Part shown: piece after piece, positions 1 through 14,897 of the stretch
Layout of the letters: the number at the start of each line of letters is the position of its first letter
How positions within the stretch are numbered: the first letter of the stretch is position 1
Assembly: GCA_000320545.1 (NCBI GenBank)
Contig: ADNK01001314.1
Span: forward strand, 1 to 54,570
From: Bigelowiella natans CCMP2755
Lineage: Eukaryota > Cercozoa > Chlorarachniophyceae
Reading direction: 5' to 3'
Length of the DNA stretch: 54,570 bases
The notes under the pieces: model-generated
Told to the model about the DNA's origin: nothing
The model's input: only the letters and a program-made list of their open reading frames with translations
Database searches by the model: none
Translations under genes and position numbers: made by a program

Positions 1-531
1 CGTCTGCCGCTCCCCAGGCTGCGATGCCTTCTTTGCTTCTACTCCGTCCCCTCCTCCTCCTCCTCCTCCTCCTCCTCCTCTCACCTCGACCCCCCCCTTT
101 TCTACCCGCTCCAGCAGCATTTTTGGCAAGCACCAGACGTCTATATACAAATGCCCTGCCCCCTTCCTCCCTTTCGGGAGAGGGGGGAGGGATGCGGTGC
201 TATAGCGGCGTTGAGGTTGGTAGTGCTGCTGCTGCTGAGAGGTGGGGAACGGCTCCTCATCATCGTATTCACCACCCCCGTGATTTATGGCTCCTCCTAG
301 TCCACGATGGCTGCCGAGGGTCTTCTCCTCAACGCCTCCCGCAAGCAAGCGATCTGCTGCTTCTAAGTCTTGAAAATGATCATGAAGGCGTCGTTGTCCG
401 GCATTGCCTCCCCCCTTGCGATTTCGAGAGCGACGTGATTTGGAGGGAGCTGGCGGGGGGCGAGAGCCATCGATAAGATAGTGCGGCATCAAGGGGAAGT
501 GTCGCTGATAATACACACGCAATGATCACGA

Positions 532-565
<34 letters not shown>

Positions 566-1455
566 CTGTATTGCTAGAGCTATGGTGGCCATGGATTCGT
601 TCTTAGCGATGATAATGATGATATTCTTAGCGATGATAAAGATGATGTTTTATGACGAGGAAGAGATCGGTGACGAATACAATGAATAAGGAGCGTGTGG
701 GAACAGCAGCAGGAGGAGGAAGTGGGGAAGGGGGGGGGGGGCGAAGAAGGAGGCCAGCAGCAACAATACACGCGTGCATGCATACACATACACACGTACG
801 TACATGCATACCGCGATGAGAAGATTGTGCCGGAAGGTCAGCGTATCAGAGAGACATCGTAGATATTCACCGAGATTCTTGTACTCGCACAGCCATCCTG
901 CACGCCCTTCCGAAGGATATGGGCCCGACGAATCATCTGCAGCAGCAGTCGGTCTGCCGTTCTCAGCGTCGTCATCACGGAGAAAGGGAAACCTCCTCAG
1001 CGCATTTCTCAGGACTCTCTCGCGCGCTTGCGGGACTGATAGTGAGCGAAGAGATGAAGAGGAGCAGCCGGCAGCAGCCTAAGAGAAAAGAAGGGAAGGT
1101 TAGATTCCCAACAAGCTTCATCATGGCTGCTTTGCACTTTCATCTTTTTATCTGCTCGCAAAAAAAGTGTTTCCTGATGAGATCATTCTCACTCGATTCA
1201 GATACCCTCCAGCATGTTGGCTCTCGAAACCTAGTATTTTCCGGAGGCTGCTACTCTCTAGTAACAAGCACTAGTGCTGATTGGTCTGGCTTATTTACTA
1301 CCTGGTTGCCTTTCTCATCTTCTTCGTAGAACTCGAACAGTACCGTGTTTGGCCTCAGCGCACCAAGGCCACTCGCCAACAACAAGCTCTGCACGCCCTA
1401 GTTATTTATTCACTTAGTTAGTTATTGCCGCATGATTAGATAAGCATATGGTATC

Positions 1456-1495
<40 letters not shown>

Positions 1496-1539
1496 TTATT
1501 GATATTAATGCGTGATATAAATCGGACACACACACACAC

Positions 1540-1575
<36 letters not shown>

Positions 1576-1694
1576 CACGTTCACATGCTGATATATCCTA
1601 CTGCTGCAGTTGCTGTTTGGCTGTTTTCCTGCATCTCTTCGTTAGTTTACTACTCACCCCTCGCATCGTCTCTGCCGCTGTGACAACCTAGAAA

Positions 1695-1736
<42 letters not shown>

Positions 1737-3878
1737 GGGGCGGGAGGGGACAGGGGAGTTAAAGATTCAGCAGTACATTTCACCAAAACCATGCGTTTTA
1801 AACCTTCCTCCTCTTCCTCGCTACTGCTACTGCTGTTACTACCGGAAAGGCCTTGAGTTTGCATGCTTCTATCCAGTCGTACCAGCCCTTTCGAATCTCA
1901 CTCAATCTCCATACTAGCTCATTGCTGATCAGAATCTCCCCATGGGACTGGAGAGCAGGTGATGATGATGAGGAGGAGGAGGAAGAGGAGGAGGAAGGGT
2001 TGCTGTAGGATGATGATTGGCCATTGTTGGCACTGTGCAAGTGCCTAGGCCGCTGCCGCAAAGTAGCCCCCCCCTCGCTTCGGTCGCCATCATCACAGTG
2101 ATAGCCGCTCCTGGGGTATTTCCTGTTTTGAATCCGCGTGGGCGGGGAGGATAGAGACTCTTGCGTGGCTTTGTCTGCATCATCTTTACCATCGGCATCG
2201 CTATCGTTGTCCCTCTTGCCCTCTGCCTCCAACGATCTTGTCTCTTGTGTAATCGTTCCCTTCGTCGGTGCTACGGGTTGTTGTGCTAGCGACGCAGCAG
2301 CCTGTATCATCTTGAGCTGCGGAGTTAGGACCGATCCTAGCACCAGCAATCCGCCTGAATGAGGTAAGTTGAGCTCATTGTCACCGTGTTAATAATGCCA
2401 AAACGATGATGTACGTCTTGGGGCGGGGAGGGGGAGAGGGAAAGGGCAATAATATCATGATGAAGTAGTAGGTAGTAGGACTGACCCTTTTTGAGGTTGT
2501 TGGCGAAGTGAAGCAGCCGATATTGACACCGAGGATTCTTAGCAACAACGAGGATGTGTGGCCGCCAAAATCTACCGATCACACACACACAGACAGACAG
2601 ACAGACAGACACATACACACGCCATTATTATTATAATCCTCTGCCAGTGGTACTCTTGGCGTGGTTGGATTGCGTTATTGCTTTCGATAATAAGACTTAT
2701 TACTTCTGGTCAAGCTTCGATCCGTCCAACCGTAGCAGGAACTTTCGCACCTTAACAACACATGCAGACAGAGGGGGGGGGACAAAGAAGAGGGGGAAGG
2801 AGCAGAATATAAGATGATGATGATGACGATGACGATGAAGATGGTTGTGAAAGAGGAGAGGGTCTTAGATCAAAGCTGTTGTGTCGAGGAAAGAATAACA
2901 ATTGGAAATACATTCCAGCCACACAATTCCTACACAAAGATCGAAGACGGTACACACACACACACACACACACCTGGTGGAAGATGAGGCTTTGTGTGAC
3001 ATCGCCCCAGTCCCCGTCACCGATTGGCCCCCTACCATGGATTATATCATCGTCATTGTACTCTAACGAATTTACCATGCACAGGTTTGTTCTTATATTA
3101 TTCCTCCTCCTCCTCCTCCTTCTCCTCCTCCTCCTCCTCCTCCTCCCCCTCCTCCTACTACTACTGCTACTACTGCTGCTACTGCTACTTATCCCAGCCT
3201 TTGGTACTACTAGAACTACCACTATTCGTGCTACCTGTAGGTGATGTAGATTATAAGTAGTAAGCAGAGGAGCATGGATAGGGCGGCTCGAAGTGGGTGC
3301 GTGTAGAACATCACCGCCAGGCATGCAACGAAGCCGAAGAAGGCCTTTATTGTTGTATTTTCGAGAATTATGATCATGATGATGATGATGCACATAGCGC
3401 ACAGCAAATACGAATGGAGGAATAATGGTAAATGATGGAAGGCGTGGGGGGGGGAGAGGGTTGGACGAGGAGGAGGAGGACCATATGCCAAGAGTAGTGC
3501 TCCCATATCGGCCTGAAGCTAGGGGAACCCTATCCCAACGATGATGACAATAATGATGATGATGATGATGATAATGATGATGATGATCAAGAAGAAAAAG
3601 AAGAAGAAGAAGAAGAAGCAAGATAATAATGACAATGACACCGAAGATCTTTAGCAGCAGGAGTATATTTTAGTAAGATATCTCTAGTATTGAATGCCGT
3701 TCATGAGAAACAAGTTGCTAGTAGTAGAAGAAGCAACCTGAATGCTGAGAATGAAGCACGCAAGGTTGATAATTGCATACCTACGGAGCCAAAACGACAG
3801 GGGGGGGGGGGAGAGGAGTGGGTAGGAGATAAGGGGGGTTATCTTCCCAATCAGACATCTATACAGTTTTAAAGGCGA

Positions 3879-3909
<31 letters not shown>

Positions 3910-4334
3910 TCATATCTTACGATAGAAGGAAAAAGAGGGTCTGGAACGTGGCCATTTCGTTCAGATCTGTGCCCGTAAGCTAAGAGAAGGATTTATATGT
4001 CAGAATCCCAATTGAATACATAGCAGCGTTGATAAGTATGGTGCCGTTGATGCTGAATGCAGTGATGATGATGTTGGTGGTGGTGGTGAAGATGATGATG
4101 ATGATGATGGAGGCATGGATGGTTGATGGGTAGTCGTGTTGTTTTCTTGTTGTCCGCCACAAGTACCAGTGCCACGGCGATAATCAGGAAGGTTGCCAGG
4201 ACGCTTCTTCTTGCGTGCGACTTTGAGGTGACTTGCATTAATGACAGCAACAAAGAAGACCGAAGATGATGATGATGATGATGATGATCACGGCAATTGT
4301 AACAAGGAATAAAGCCCAGAAGCGTTAGCACACA

Positions 4335-4366
<32 letters not shown>

Positions 4367-5185
4367 CACTGTTAAAGGGGATGTTCATACTACTTCGTAT
4401 TCTGGTGGTGGTAGTGGTGAGGCATAATTCTAATGACGATAAGATTATTCCTTACTCGCTTCTCTTGAGTTGCTGCCGGTCATGACGGCGCTATCAGCTT
4501 CTTCCCCGCCAGCAACTGGGAACATCAAACATCATTTCCATACAAAATCATCACATGTCGCTGCACATGTTGTGCTCTCCTTGTGTATCGTATCACCAAC
4601 TAATAATAATGCCTGTAGATATCCCTCCCCCCCCATCCCCATCCGTGCACACCGAACCGTGTGGTTGTCGTTCTGGTGGGGCAAAGCACGACATGAAGGG
4701 CAAGATTTTATCTTTTGCAAGTGCTTGAAGGATCTCCGCCGCGCCAATTTCAGAGCCCTTTATGAAGGTGCATTATCGTCGCAGACAAAATCAGCACATG
4801 TATGTGTACGCATACGGGTGTGGATAAAATTCTCTGTCGTTATGCATGAGTGCGTGTGTCCATGCCCTGTGTCGATCTTCTTTTTTCAACGTCTCTCCGC
4901 CTCAGTGCTGCACGTGTAGCTAAAGACTCACCATACAACTCGATAAAACGGCCTAGCCGGAGGATCGGAAGCCGAGAGAGATGTTATGTACGAGGAGGGG
5001 GGTGTGATCCGCCAAGGAATGGATGGTGTGGAGGGGGGAGGGGGGGGGGGGGATTGATGAGGTCATGCTGACATGCGCTCCTATTATTGTATCATTATAG
5101 GGTATAGGAATTGCCGCCATGACTTGTTTTCTAAAGCATTACGGATAGTCTCGCAAGGTATGTAATCATCATCCTTCTACATCGG

Positions 5186-5230
<45 letters not shown>

Positions 5231-6543
5231 TTTTGGACGAGAATGCTCACCCTCCCCCTACTACATACATACATACACACATACACATATACATGCATAC
5301 ATGCATCCACACGCACCATAAAGATTCCAGCTGACACGGAAGGCCTACAATACAATATTCATCAAACAGCAGCAGCAGCAGCAGCACGTGATACGTTTCT
5401 CTTCAGCTCTCCTTTCACCCCCCTCCCCCTTCTATTTACATGACATATACGCATGCAATCCTACATTTTTTCATCATTATCATAATCGCCATCATCATCA
5501 TCATCATCATCGTCGTCGTCGTCGTCATCGTCACCACCACCATCCTCCTGATCACGGTCCCTATCACAGCCATAATACAGTTGGATGATTATTCTTACGG
5601 AAGCACAGAGACTCGTCGCAGCACAGAGTATCTGAACACAGCAGAGAATAAAGAGGAGGAGGGTCGGACTTAATGGAGGTCAACAACAAATACAATGATC
5701 CGGGATGCTGTCAGATGGGCGGGAACATTAAAACAAAAAAAAGATTTGATGGACAACTTCCTACCCTTCGTCGGTCACTAGTGAGGAATTAAGATTCGTT
5801 CCCTGCATTATCATTTATCATCATTGTGGATGTAAGTGTCAGCAGCTTGTGTGTTTTGCAGCAAGGTGGTATGAGGATTTGGTGTCAACCGCAATGAGAA
5901 GCGCGAAGATCGCGTACACAATCGCCGATAGGAGGGTAGCGAGCAGCGTTCCGACAGGGATGGATCTTGGACAATTTGAGGAGGGCAGAAAGGAGAAAAA
6001 TAAGGACGAAATTCATACAATGAAACAACAGCTGGATGATTGCTAGTGCTGATACAGCTTCCACCACCTTGCCGGTTCCTTGAGTTCTCCCGACATATTA
6101 GCGCCTACATCGTCAATTATCCGCACAGTCAAAAATCACTAGAATTACAAGCACCGTGAGCCACCAATGAGGAAGACAATCGCCGGTGTTACAACGCAAA
6201 GTAGTCACAACAATGCGAGGGGGGAGGGGGGAGGCAATGAGGAGGAACATTCTTTTAGCTGCGACAATCTCTCACTTAAATGCCATTGTCACTATTGCTG
6301 CTTCTACAAACACCATTACTACCGGCCATAATTCCTGTGACAGCTGGGAAGAGGATGGAGAACACTGTTGCAAAATTGTTTTCTTCCCCTGTATAGTGCG
6401 TGCCGATGTTCTACGCAGGGTGGGGAAGGGGGGGGGTTGGAAAGATGAAATTCGTAAATGAGTTTTCTAGCACATCATTAAAAGACGCTATAAATTCACA
6501 ACTGAACACAACGTCTACAGCTGCATATCGATTCGAATTGCTT

Positions 6544-6579
<36 letters not shown>

Positions 6580-8920
6580 GTCTCTGTCTCTATATATAGT
6601 TTATGTATAAAGCGACCATCTTCACACCACAGCCTCATTAACTCTCTCTTCAAAGGGCACGAGAACGCTCTCACGCCCTCTACAACACCACCACCACCCT
6701 GCTTGCCTGCCTGCCTGCCTGAGTTATTACTTACTTACCCCAGAAAATGTGGAAGATCTTAGCCCGGTGAATCCAGATGAGTCGCCACCTTTGGGGGGGG
6801 GGGGGGGGGGGAAAAAAAAGAGGAGGAGGAGGAGGAGGAGGAGGAGGAGGAAAAAGAAGAGGAGATGAAACAAATGCGATGACGTGGACGTGGACGTAAC
6901 GGTTGCACAACGCACAAGAGTCACATGCCCGTCGTTTACGACAAGGAGGTATCCACTGCTTTCCCCGCTTCGTCCTCCCACCCTTCCTCTTCTCTCTGTT
7001 CGTGTCAATTGTCAATTTATACGGTGTGTGTGTCCCAAATTAAAAAAGATACTACTAGTAATAATAATAATATTACTACTGCTACTACTCACTTTTCTGC
7101 GCAAAGAAGCTGATGAAGGTGAGGATGAGGCAAACTGACATCCCAACGAAGACTGCAATGGCCGTCTAGATCGTATTGATGATAACAACGATGATAAAAA
7201 CTCAAACAAAGCTTTGGTGGTGATAGCACTTGCAGTAGCTCGTAGGTGTAGTAGTAGTAGTAGTAGTAGTATCAGTAGTAGTAGTAGAGTATGTAATCAC
7301 TATTGTTATCGTGGTTAAAATAGTGGTTGGCGCGACAGGAAGTTGCATCAATTTTGATATCGAGAGCATTATTCGAGAAGGCCTATCCCCCCATTTCGCA
7401 CCTTGGCATAGAGTGAAGGACCCACAAAGCAGATTGTGGTTACTCCAGTCTTTAGGGAGAGAGGAGGGGTAAACGAATCACATCGATTTTAGCAACAAAA
7501 CGATGATGAAGGGAGAACTGAGAGCATTTTGCTAAGAGCGTCAAAAAATGAACGAGACGACCGAAACACCCCTGCATAATGACGGCTGTTTTGGAGCAAC
7601 ATGCAGCCATTCCAAAGGAACATGTCTAAAGAATTGAAAGAGACCAGGGCTATTAAAGCGATGATGCAGTGAGTCCAGCCACCGTGCTCCCATCTAATGG
7701 TAGTTCTTGCGTTAGTAGTGACAATTATGGCTACAAACAGTGCAAAGATGAGGTCGGCACAGAAGAATAAGAATAAGATAATAATGATGACGATGATGAT
7801 GATGATGATGAGGAGGAGGAGGAGTGCAACAATTGAATGTGAAGTGTTACCCCATGACATCAACGAATTCCTCGGCAAATCCAAGCAGGTAAACTACGCA
7901 ACTGGGAAGGGATATGTAATATCACTTCAGAATGAAAACCCACTCATATTTGATCAAGGTTTCCTATTTTGATCCTCATCTATCACTACTACTCACGGCC
8001 ACTACCCTGATACGTTGGCTGCATAGAAGATCACACCGATAGCGCCACCTGAGTTGCGATGCCGTGTCAATGGATATAAAACCATGATGATGATGCAATA
8101 ATCTTTTTTAAGTTCCATGTTCAGTATCACCTAGCTCAGGTCCCAAGGCACGACTCACAAGAAAGTAAGCTCCACCTCCTTTCAGTAAACCGTTGGTTGA
8201 TAACGCCTGCATTTGCAATCCATCAATTCTTAGACAATCCGTTGTCTTTTTCCTTACATATTATTCTGGTACCGAGAGAGAGAGCACCGTGCTCACCACG
8301 ACGAGGTATCCCACAACGAGCATTATGCTGAATTGACCAATACCCTAAACGTGATAATGCTCTATGTGCTAATGCGAAATCATTTTCTTCGAAGAAATGC
8401 CGTGTAAGTGTAAGTGTGTTTTAAGTGTCTGTGTGCTTAGGGTTTTCCACGCACCGCCTGCCCTACTATCCACCCAAGCCGCTGAAATCTGAAAAATGAA
8501 AACAGAAGAAGGAAGGGGAGAAGTTATGCAAACCATGTCAGTGCGCTAATATTTGTGAGTGCGGAATTTTTACAATCCGGTTCTGCGTGCGTGTACGTGA
8601 TTCTGTGCAAATGAGAAGAAAGGCGTGGAGGTTCAGAAGTATTAGATGGTACAGGATTACGCCAAAGATACTCAAGACGCAGGGAACAAATACTCCATCA
8701 AATGTGCCCAGCCGCCGATGGTCTAACACGGAGGGGGGAAACACAAACGGATTTGGTACTTCCTTCTTGCCGGTAGTGCAAAGAAAAAGAGATCAACACC
8801 TTCCTGGGAAGAATTTCTGGGACCAGATCTTGCCTCAGAGTTAGTGGAAGAGGGCGATTCTACCAAACCTTCGGCAGGTTCTTGGCCTAGGGCAGTGTAC
8901 TCAGCCCTTGGGGCCACCAT
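1..8920 (-). CDS. SLC12 cation-chloride cotransporter (partial, 3' end beyond left edge)
   Basis: Electroneutral Na/K-Cl cotransporter family, expected in a membrane as an APC-fold transporter with 12 TM helices and a cytoplasmic C-terminal domain. Exons on the minus strand, in phase where stated: 8800-8920 (start ATG, 40 aa), 8653-8722 ([11 protein letters not shown]), 8455-8488 (RLGWIVGQA), 8273-8344 (TM2), 8131-8206 ([20 protein letters not shown]), 8006-8048, 7851-7901 ([10 protein letters not shown]), then less resolved TM exons at 7.0-7.8 kb. Next come 6323-6388 ([10 protein letters not shown]), 6068-6104 ([13 protein letters not shown]), 5890-5965, 4690-4757 ([13 protein letters not shown]), 3738-3780 (YAIINLACF), an exon around 3240-3365, 2704-2750, 2486-2571 (FWRPHILVV), 1843-2354, 1302-1397 ([10 protein letters not shown]), about 813-1026 and 134-368 (YIDVW). 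[15 protein letters not shown] and SGLGxLRPNT are family signatures. The 1843-2354 exon carries a poly-Ser insert. Whether it is KCC-like or NKCC-like is not decided. Introns hold (GAT)n, (CA)n, (GA)n and (TA)n tracts. Confidence 0.93.
531..564. repeat. (GAT)n microsatellite
   Basis: Pure trinucleotide run in an SLC12 intron region near the left edge. Similar (GAT)n runs occur at 3555-3590, 4096-4108, 7784-7810 and 13400-13428. Confidence 0.9.
1456..1733. repeat. Cluster of dinucleotide microsatellites
   Basis: (TA)n at 1456-1491, (CA)n at 1525-1540, (GA)n at 1542-1573 and a second (GA)n at 1697-1733, all inside one SLC12 intron between exons 1302-1397 and 1843-2354. Confidence 0.95.
5190..5226. 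repeat. (AT)n microsatellite
   Basis: Pure AT run in an SLC12 intron, followed by ACAT/ACAC-rich sequence to about 5315. Confidence 0.95.
6793..6850. repeat. G-run, A-run and (GGA)n tract
   Basis: About 19 consecutive G, then 8 A, then (GGA)n. It lies in an SLC12 intron just beside the small exon reading [10 protein letters not shown], so the minus-strand pre-mRNA carries a C/T-rich tract there. Confidence 0.9.
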
Positions 8921-9051
8921 CTTCTTTGTAGCCTACTGCTACTACTATTACTCGTCAGAAGAATGCTCTTGCCGACAATGGCTTCGTGTGTCGTTCCGTC
9001 TAATAGACCATTTCTGTTAGTAGTTTTTGGTATAATCGAAGGAAATCCCTG

Positions 9052-9229
9052 CATGCACAGACATGCTTTTTTTACCGACAGGAAAGAATATGAGAAATAC
9101 CAAGCTTACTTCTTTGGATGTTTGCAGCTTGGGTTTCGAATCTATTCGCAGCACAATAAAGATGGTGAGCACCCGCTCTTCGAGGAGCGACCAGATTTCT
9201 CGGAGGAATACGTCAAAAATCCCATGTAA
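9052..9229 (+). CDS. Short uncharacterised ORF or last exon
   Basis: An open stretch ends in EEYVKNPM and a stop, with charged, soluble-looking composition (KEYEKYQ, FEERPDFSEEYV). It could start at the ATG at 9052 or be a terminal exon behind an acceptor (ACCGACAG) near 9080. It lies just upstream of the SLC12 start on the other strand. I do not recognise a family. The reverse strand shows nothing better here. It could also be a chance ORF in a 5' region. Confidence 0.25.
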
Positions 9230-10374
9230 TCAAGAGAGAGTGGTAATTGGGGGAAATATCCATGTCGTTTCTGTGTAATGTCATATATTTTATCAACTGT
9301 TTCATTTTCTATCTGATGACTTTAACCGAGAAGGCATGAAACTTCCGATGCTGCGAACATTTGTTGAAAATTTGCCAAAAAGGACGAATATTTGATAAAA
9401 ATAGAATCCCTTTTAGCCACATTAAGAAACACATCCAGAGGAATAATGCAAGCTTTTTGAAAAAAATATGTTGTGAGGCGTCGCGCATTTGTGATCTGAA
9501 CCGAATAAGGATCAAGGAGGCGAGCTCAAATAGAAATATGTGAGACGAAATTCATGTCAATTTTATCTCAACGACATCAATTTATTCCTCAATTTCTTTA
9601 TAATTCTATCCCGATGTAGCGTTCCTACCTGGGAAAAGAGGAAAATTCTGAATAATTCTGGAAAATTATTGCGGATATTATTGAGCGGTCTTAGTATTAA
9701 AGCGACAACAAATTAGCTCTGTCTCTATTAAAGGATTAGCTAATTTGCCAGGTAAAATACAACTGAATCACCTGGTTTTCGCCCGCTCCCCCCCAAAACA
9801 ACAGCGAACACCGAGCAGGGATACAAAAGGAGGTAATAGATAAAAATACGTACATCTGGCCCACTATAGAATTCTTTAAATTTTTTGGGAGGAATTCCAT
9901 CTGTAAGAAAGAAGAAAGTGTTCCTTTTGGTGCTTGGGATCTATTGCCAAATATCAATAATCATGGAATAAAAAGCATAGATTATCAGCTGTAGGAATAG
10001 TTTCGATAGTGATTTTTTACCCCATGCTATTCCAATTTAAAAAGAGAAGTAGATTGGATTTCCATGCAAGCTTATAGTTCATACCAGTATAAGAAAGGAA
10101 GGACGCATAAATCAAACAATCATCACATGCAAACATTCAGAGATTCATACCTACATACCTGCATCTTCAAACCTATGAGCGAGTCATCATTATCATCATC
10201 ATTATCACTATCATTGTCTCCGTCATCATCGTTTTCTGTACATTTTTTCAAATGATTTGGTGGAATTCAGCCCAGTGCTCACAGCGATTTCAGATTCAAA
10301 AAGCATTAGGAGACTCTTTCCACAGCACAGAATATCGACTGGCAACTCCGTGCAGCTGATCGCACCCACGAACG
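9230..10374. other. Spacer left of the gamma-subunit gene
   Basis: About 1.1 kb of AT-rich sequence with no exon-like reading frame that I can support. It holds a (TCA)n-like stretch near 10187-10235. It lies between the SLC12 start and the G-gamma-like gene, so promoters for both probably sit here. Confidence 0.6.
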
Positions 10375-10710
10375 ATGTCGTCGCAGTTGAAGGAGAAACT
10401 CGACGGTTTACGCGAAATGAAGGGAAGGATGGAAAAGGCGGAAGGTACACAAATAATTCTCTCGTTTTCCGCAAAAGGAATGGGGGGATGGATGCTTTGG
10501 TTTAAGGAGGGAAATGACACAGCTATAGGCAAACACACATGCGCACGCACATTATGATATGGTACGCATTATTCTTATTGCGCAGATCCCAAACGAGTCT
10601 GCGAGGAAATCATCAAAAAACTCTCTAGTGCAAAGGATCCTCTCGTTAAACAGGACGAATGCGACAACGAATGGAGAGGAACACCTGGACCATGCTGTGT
10701 TATAGTATGA
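10375..10710 (+). CDS. Heterotrimeric G-protein gamma-like subunit, 64 aa
   Basis: Two exons, 10375-10444 and 10586-10710, join in phase across a GT-AG intron (donor GTACAC, acceptor GCGCAG) to give 64 residues. The N-terminal half is a charged helix (KEKLDGLREMKGRMEKAE) as in GGL/G-gamma coiled coils. The second half has a C-x-x-I-I helix, then KDPLVK and NEW (compare DPL...NPF/NPW in gamma subunits), and ends in CCVIV. The last four residues, CVIV, read as a CaaX prenylation box, and the adjacent cysteine could be acylated. Role by family: partner of G-beta, anchoring the dimer to the membrane. Sequence similarity is short, so another small CaaX protein is possible. Length matches known gamma subunits. 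Confidence 0.7.
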
Positions 10711-12464
10711 TAAGTATGATAGTTCTGCTGCGGGGCGACCAATATCAATTACCAACCTCCACGCCACACCTATACACCCCCAACCCCATGCTCTCAAATA
10801 TCGCTCCCCTAGGAGCAGGTTCTATTCCAAATTCTCTTGGGACTGAGCAAACATTTCACTTTATCAGTATCTGTTAAGGTTTATGAGGTTAACCTACGTT
10901 CGTGAAAACTTGATGTAGATTTCATAGATGGCAGCTTTATTGTCAAATGTGCTAGAAGTAATTAGGTAAAACTAGTTGGCTATGCACTGAAGCAACGGTG
11001 CATGCATTATTTCTTGTTAAGAGAGTTTTCAGTGAAGATTATCAAAAGCCCTAAGATTATGTGAGCTGTTACACACTGAATTGCCAATGTTTTTTAAAAT
11101 AAGAATAATAAATGTTTCACTGAAGCCTCAACGCAAATTATATTTTGTAAATCGTGCACATGATTCCATAAGTATGTTGATGTAAATTATCTGGATATTT
11201 CATGTAGCGAAGCTAAGCTAAGCAACAGCAACGTACGTAGCGCATGAGCAGACAAGCACAGTAGAAGACAGTGCGGTATGCTATACATGCGTGCAAATAA
11301 GCAATGTTAAATCAAATGTCACGATGCACATCATATACATACGTACATGCGCAGCATCGCACAGCTTTTGCGCGCCGTAGCGTCCACGGCACTGCGTGCA
11401 TGATTGGTGATATGCAGTCGTCGCCACGCGCGCGCGCGCGCGCACAAACACACTCACACACGCGCGTGACACGCCAGCATCGATCTAGGCTTATGCACGG
11501 CTAGACGGCCACTATGCTACTACGACGACAGAGACAATTGATCGATCGATAGCCATCATTATGTTATTAACACGTGTACGATACTATGTGTACAGAACAG
11601 AAACAATATGTTAACAATAGACACACGTATATATAATATATATAATATATATAATATATATAATACATATAATACATATAATACATATATAATACATATA
11701 ATATGCATAATATATACTTTGTCTATAGTATTATATATGCTGTGTGCAAAGCACGACATGCTAGACCAAATCTGTATGCATTTTCATGCATGCAACATGT
11801 GATCAAGGAAACAAACAGATTCAATTTAAGCGCTGTAGCCGCTGCTTTGCACAGCTACATTAGGATGACCATTGAAAAAATTAAACATTTCATTACATCC
11901 GTCTCATATATGCTGTGTCTATAGTGACGCTACGAAACGCTTGACAAAAAACGAAAAAAGAGCACGTGCAGCGGCAGCGCGCATGCAACGCGCGACATCA
12001 ACGACACAATTCATATGCATTCAAACGCATGAAAAAGATGTGATAGCTAGATAGCAGAGACAAATAAACACAACTTAAACGCCGTAACCGCCGATTTGCA
12101 AAGCTACATTACCAGATTAGGATGACCATTGAACACATTTAATTACTTCATTACATCCGTCTCACATTGGGAGGACTACTATATATTGTTTTAAAAAAAT
12201 ATGATTGTTTCAATGCATCCATCTCACACATCGCGACTACTAGACTACACACATGTGTGACGCGCATGCTATGAGCGAGCGATATGTGCCGTTTCTAGAA
12301 TCGTGGGGGCCCAGCAATGAGCTAAGACGGTATTCATGAGTTCAAGGAGTTGCGGTATAACTTTAGCCTTAATAGACATTCAAATGGCAAGAGACACTAT
12401 GCAATATGACATTGCCTCTTCAGTGCATTTCCGTGGATGAACGCCTTTGAGACTATGAGACGAC
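10711..12464. other. Tail-to-tail spacer, G-gamma-like / DXR
   Basis: No gene seen. The spacer is rich in alternating and self-complementary words: (CG)n at 11427-11443, GATCGATCGAT at 11539-11550, ATGCATGC, and an (ATA/TAT) compound tract at 11627-11715. It also contains a diverged tandem duplication listed separately. The 3' UTRs of both flanking genes probably run into it. Confidence 0.7.
11780..12180. repeat. Diverged tandem duplication, unit about 240 bp
   Basis: Segment 11780-11930 recurs, with differences, at 12012-12180. Shared words include GCTACATTA, TTAGGATGACCATTGAA and TTCATTACATCCGTCTCA in the same order. A third partial echo (CAATGCATCCATCTCACACAT) follows at 12211-12231. No coding frame or transposon ends are seen, so it looks like an old non-coding duplication in the spacer. 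Confidence 0.75.
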
Positions 12465-14442
<1,978 letters not shown>

Positions 14443-14897
14443 CTAAGTGGTTGAAAAGAGTGGATTTGCGATCTGGTGCCTGAGATATGGTTTTCTACTA
14501 GGGGGGAAAGTCATTAATTTTACTACGGGAGGGGGGGGGGGGGCTTAAGCCTACACCCACGAGCATATCGAAAAAACCTTCCCATTCAATTTCTCAATTT
14601 GCAAACTACCCGCGTTCATAAGTCGATTTCATACTCTGACGTGTGTTTGTTGGGGCAGCTCCGTCAAAAAACTCAGCACGGCATCCAGTTCTCCGCACGT
14701 TTGGGGTCGGGAGTCCTACGAATAACATGAGGAAATCCTTAATTGAGGTCACACGAAGTATTTAGAAGACAAACCTTGTCGATTAATCCTACGACTGACT
14801 CGGCTAATCTGAGCCCTCTTTCAAAAAACAGTAAGACTCAGTTACATGGTATGGTACGACGACTTCTTATGTTTAACAGCACGAGGAGGAGGCACTT

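Noticed and set aside
2752-3621. 289-codon minus-strand ORF with His, Ser and Arg runs
   Set aside because: It is a read-through of microsatellites across SLC12 introns; the real exons here use other frames (around 3240-3365 and 2960-3050).
4327-4368. Regular ACGC/CACG repeats considered as a CRISPR-like or direct-repeat array
   Set aside because: It is a tetranucleotide microsatellite with no spacers; the sequence is eukaryotic.
8725-9018. Plus-strand frame with a hydrophobic segment ([16 protein letters not shown])
   Set aside because: No start codon, and it is antisense to SLC12 exon 1 (8800-8920), which joins in phase to the transporter core.
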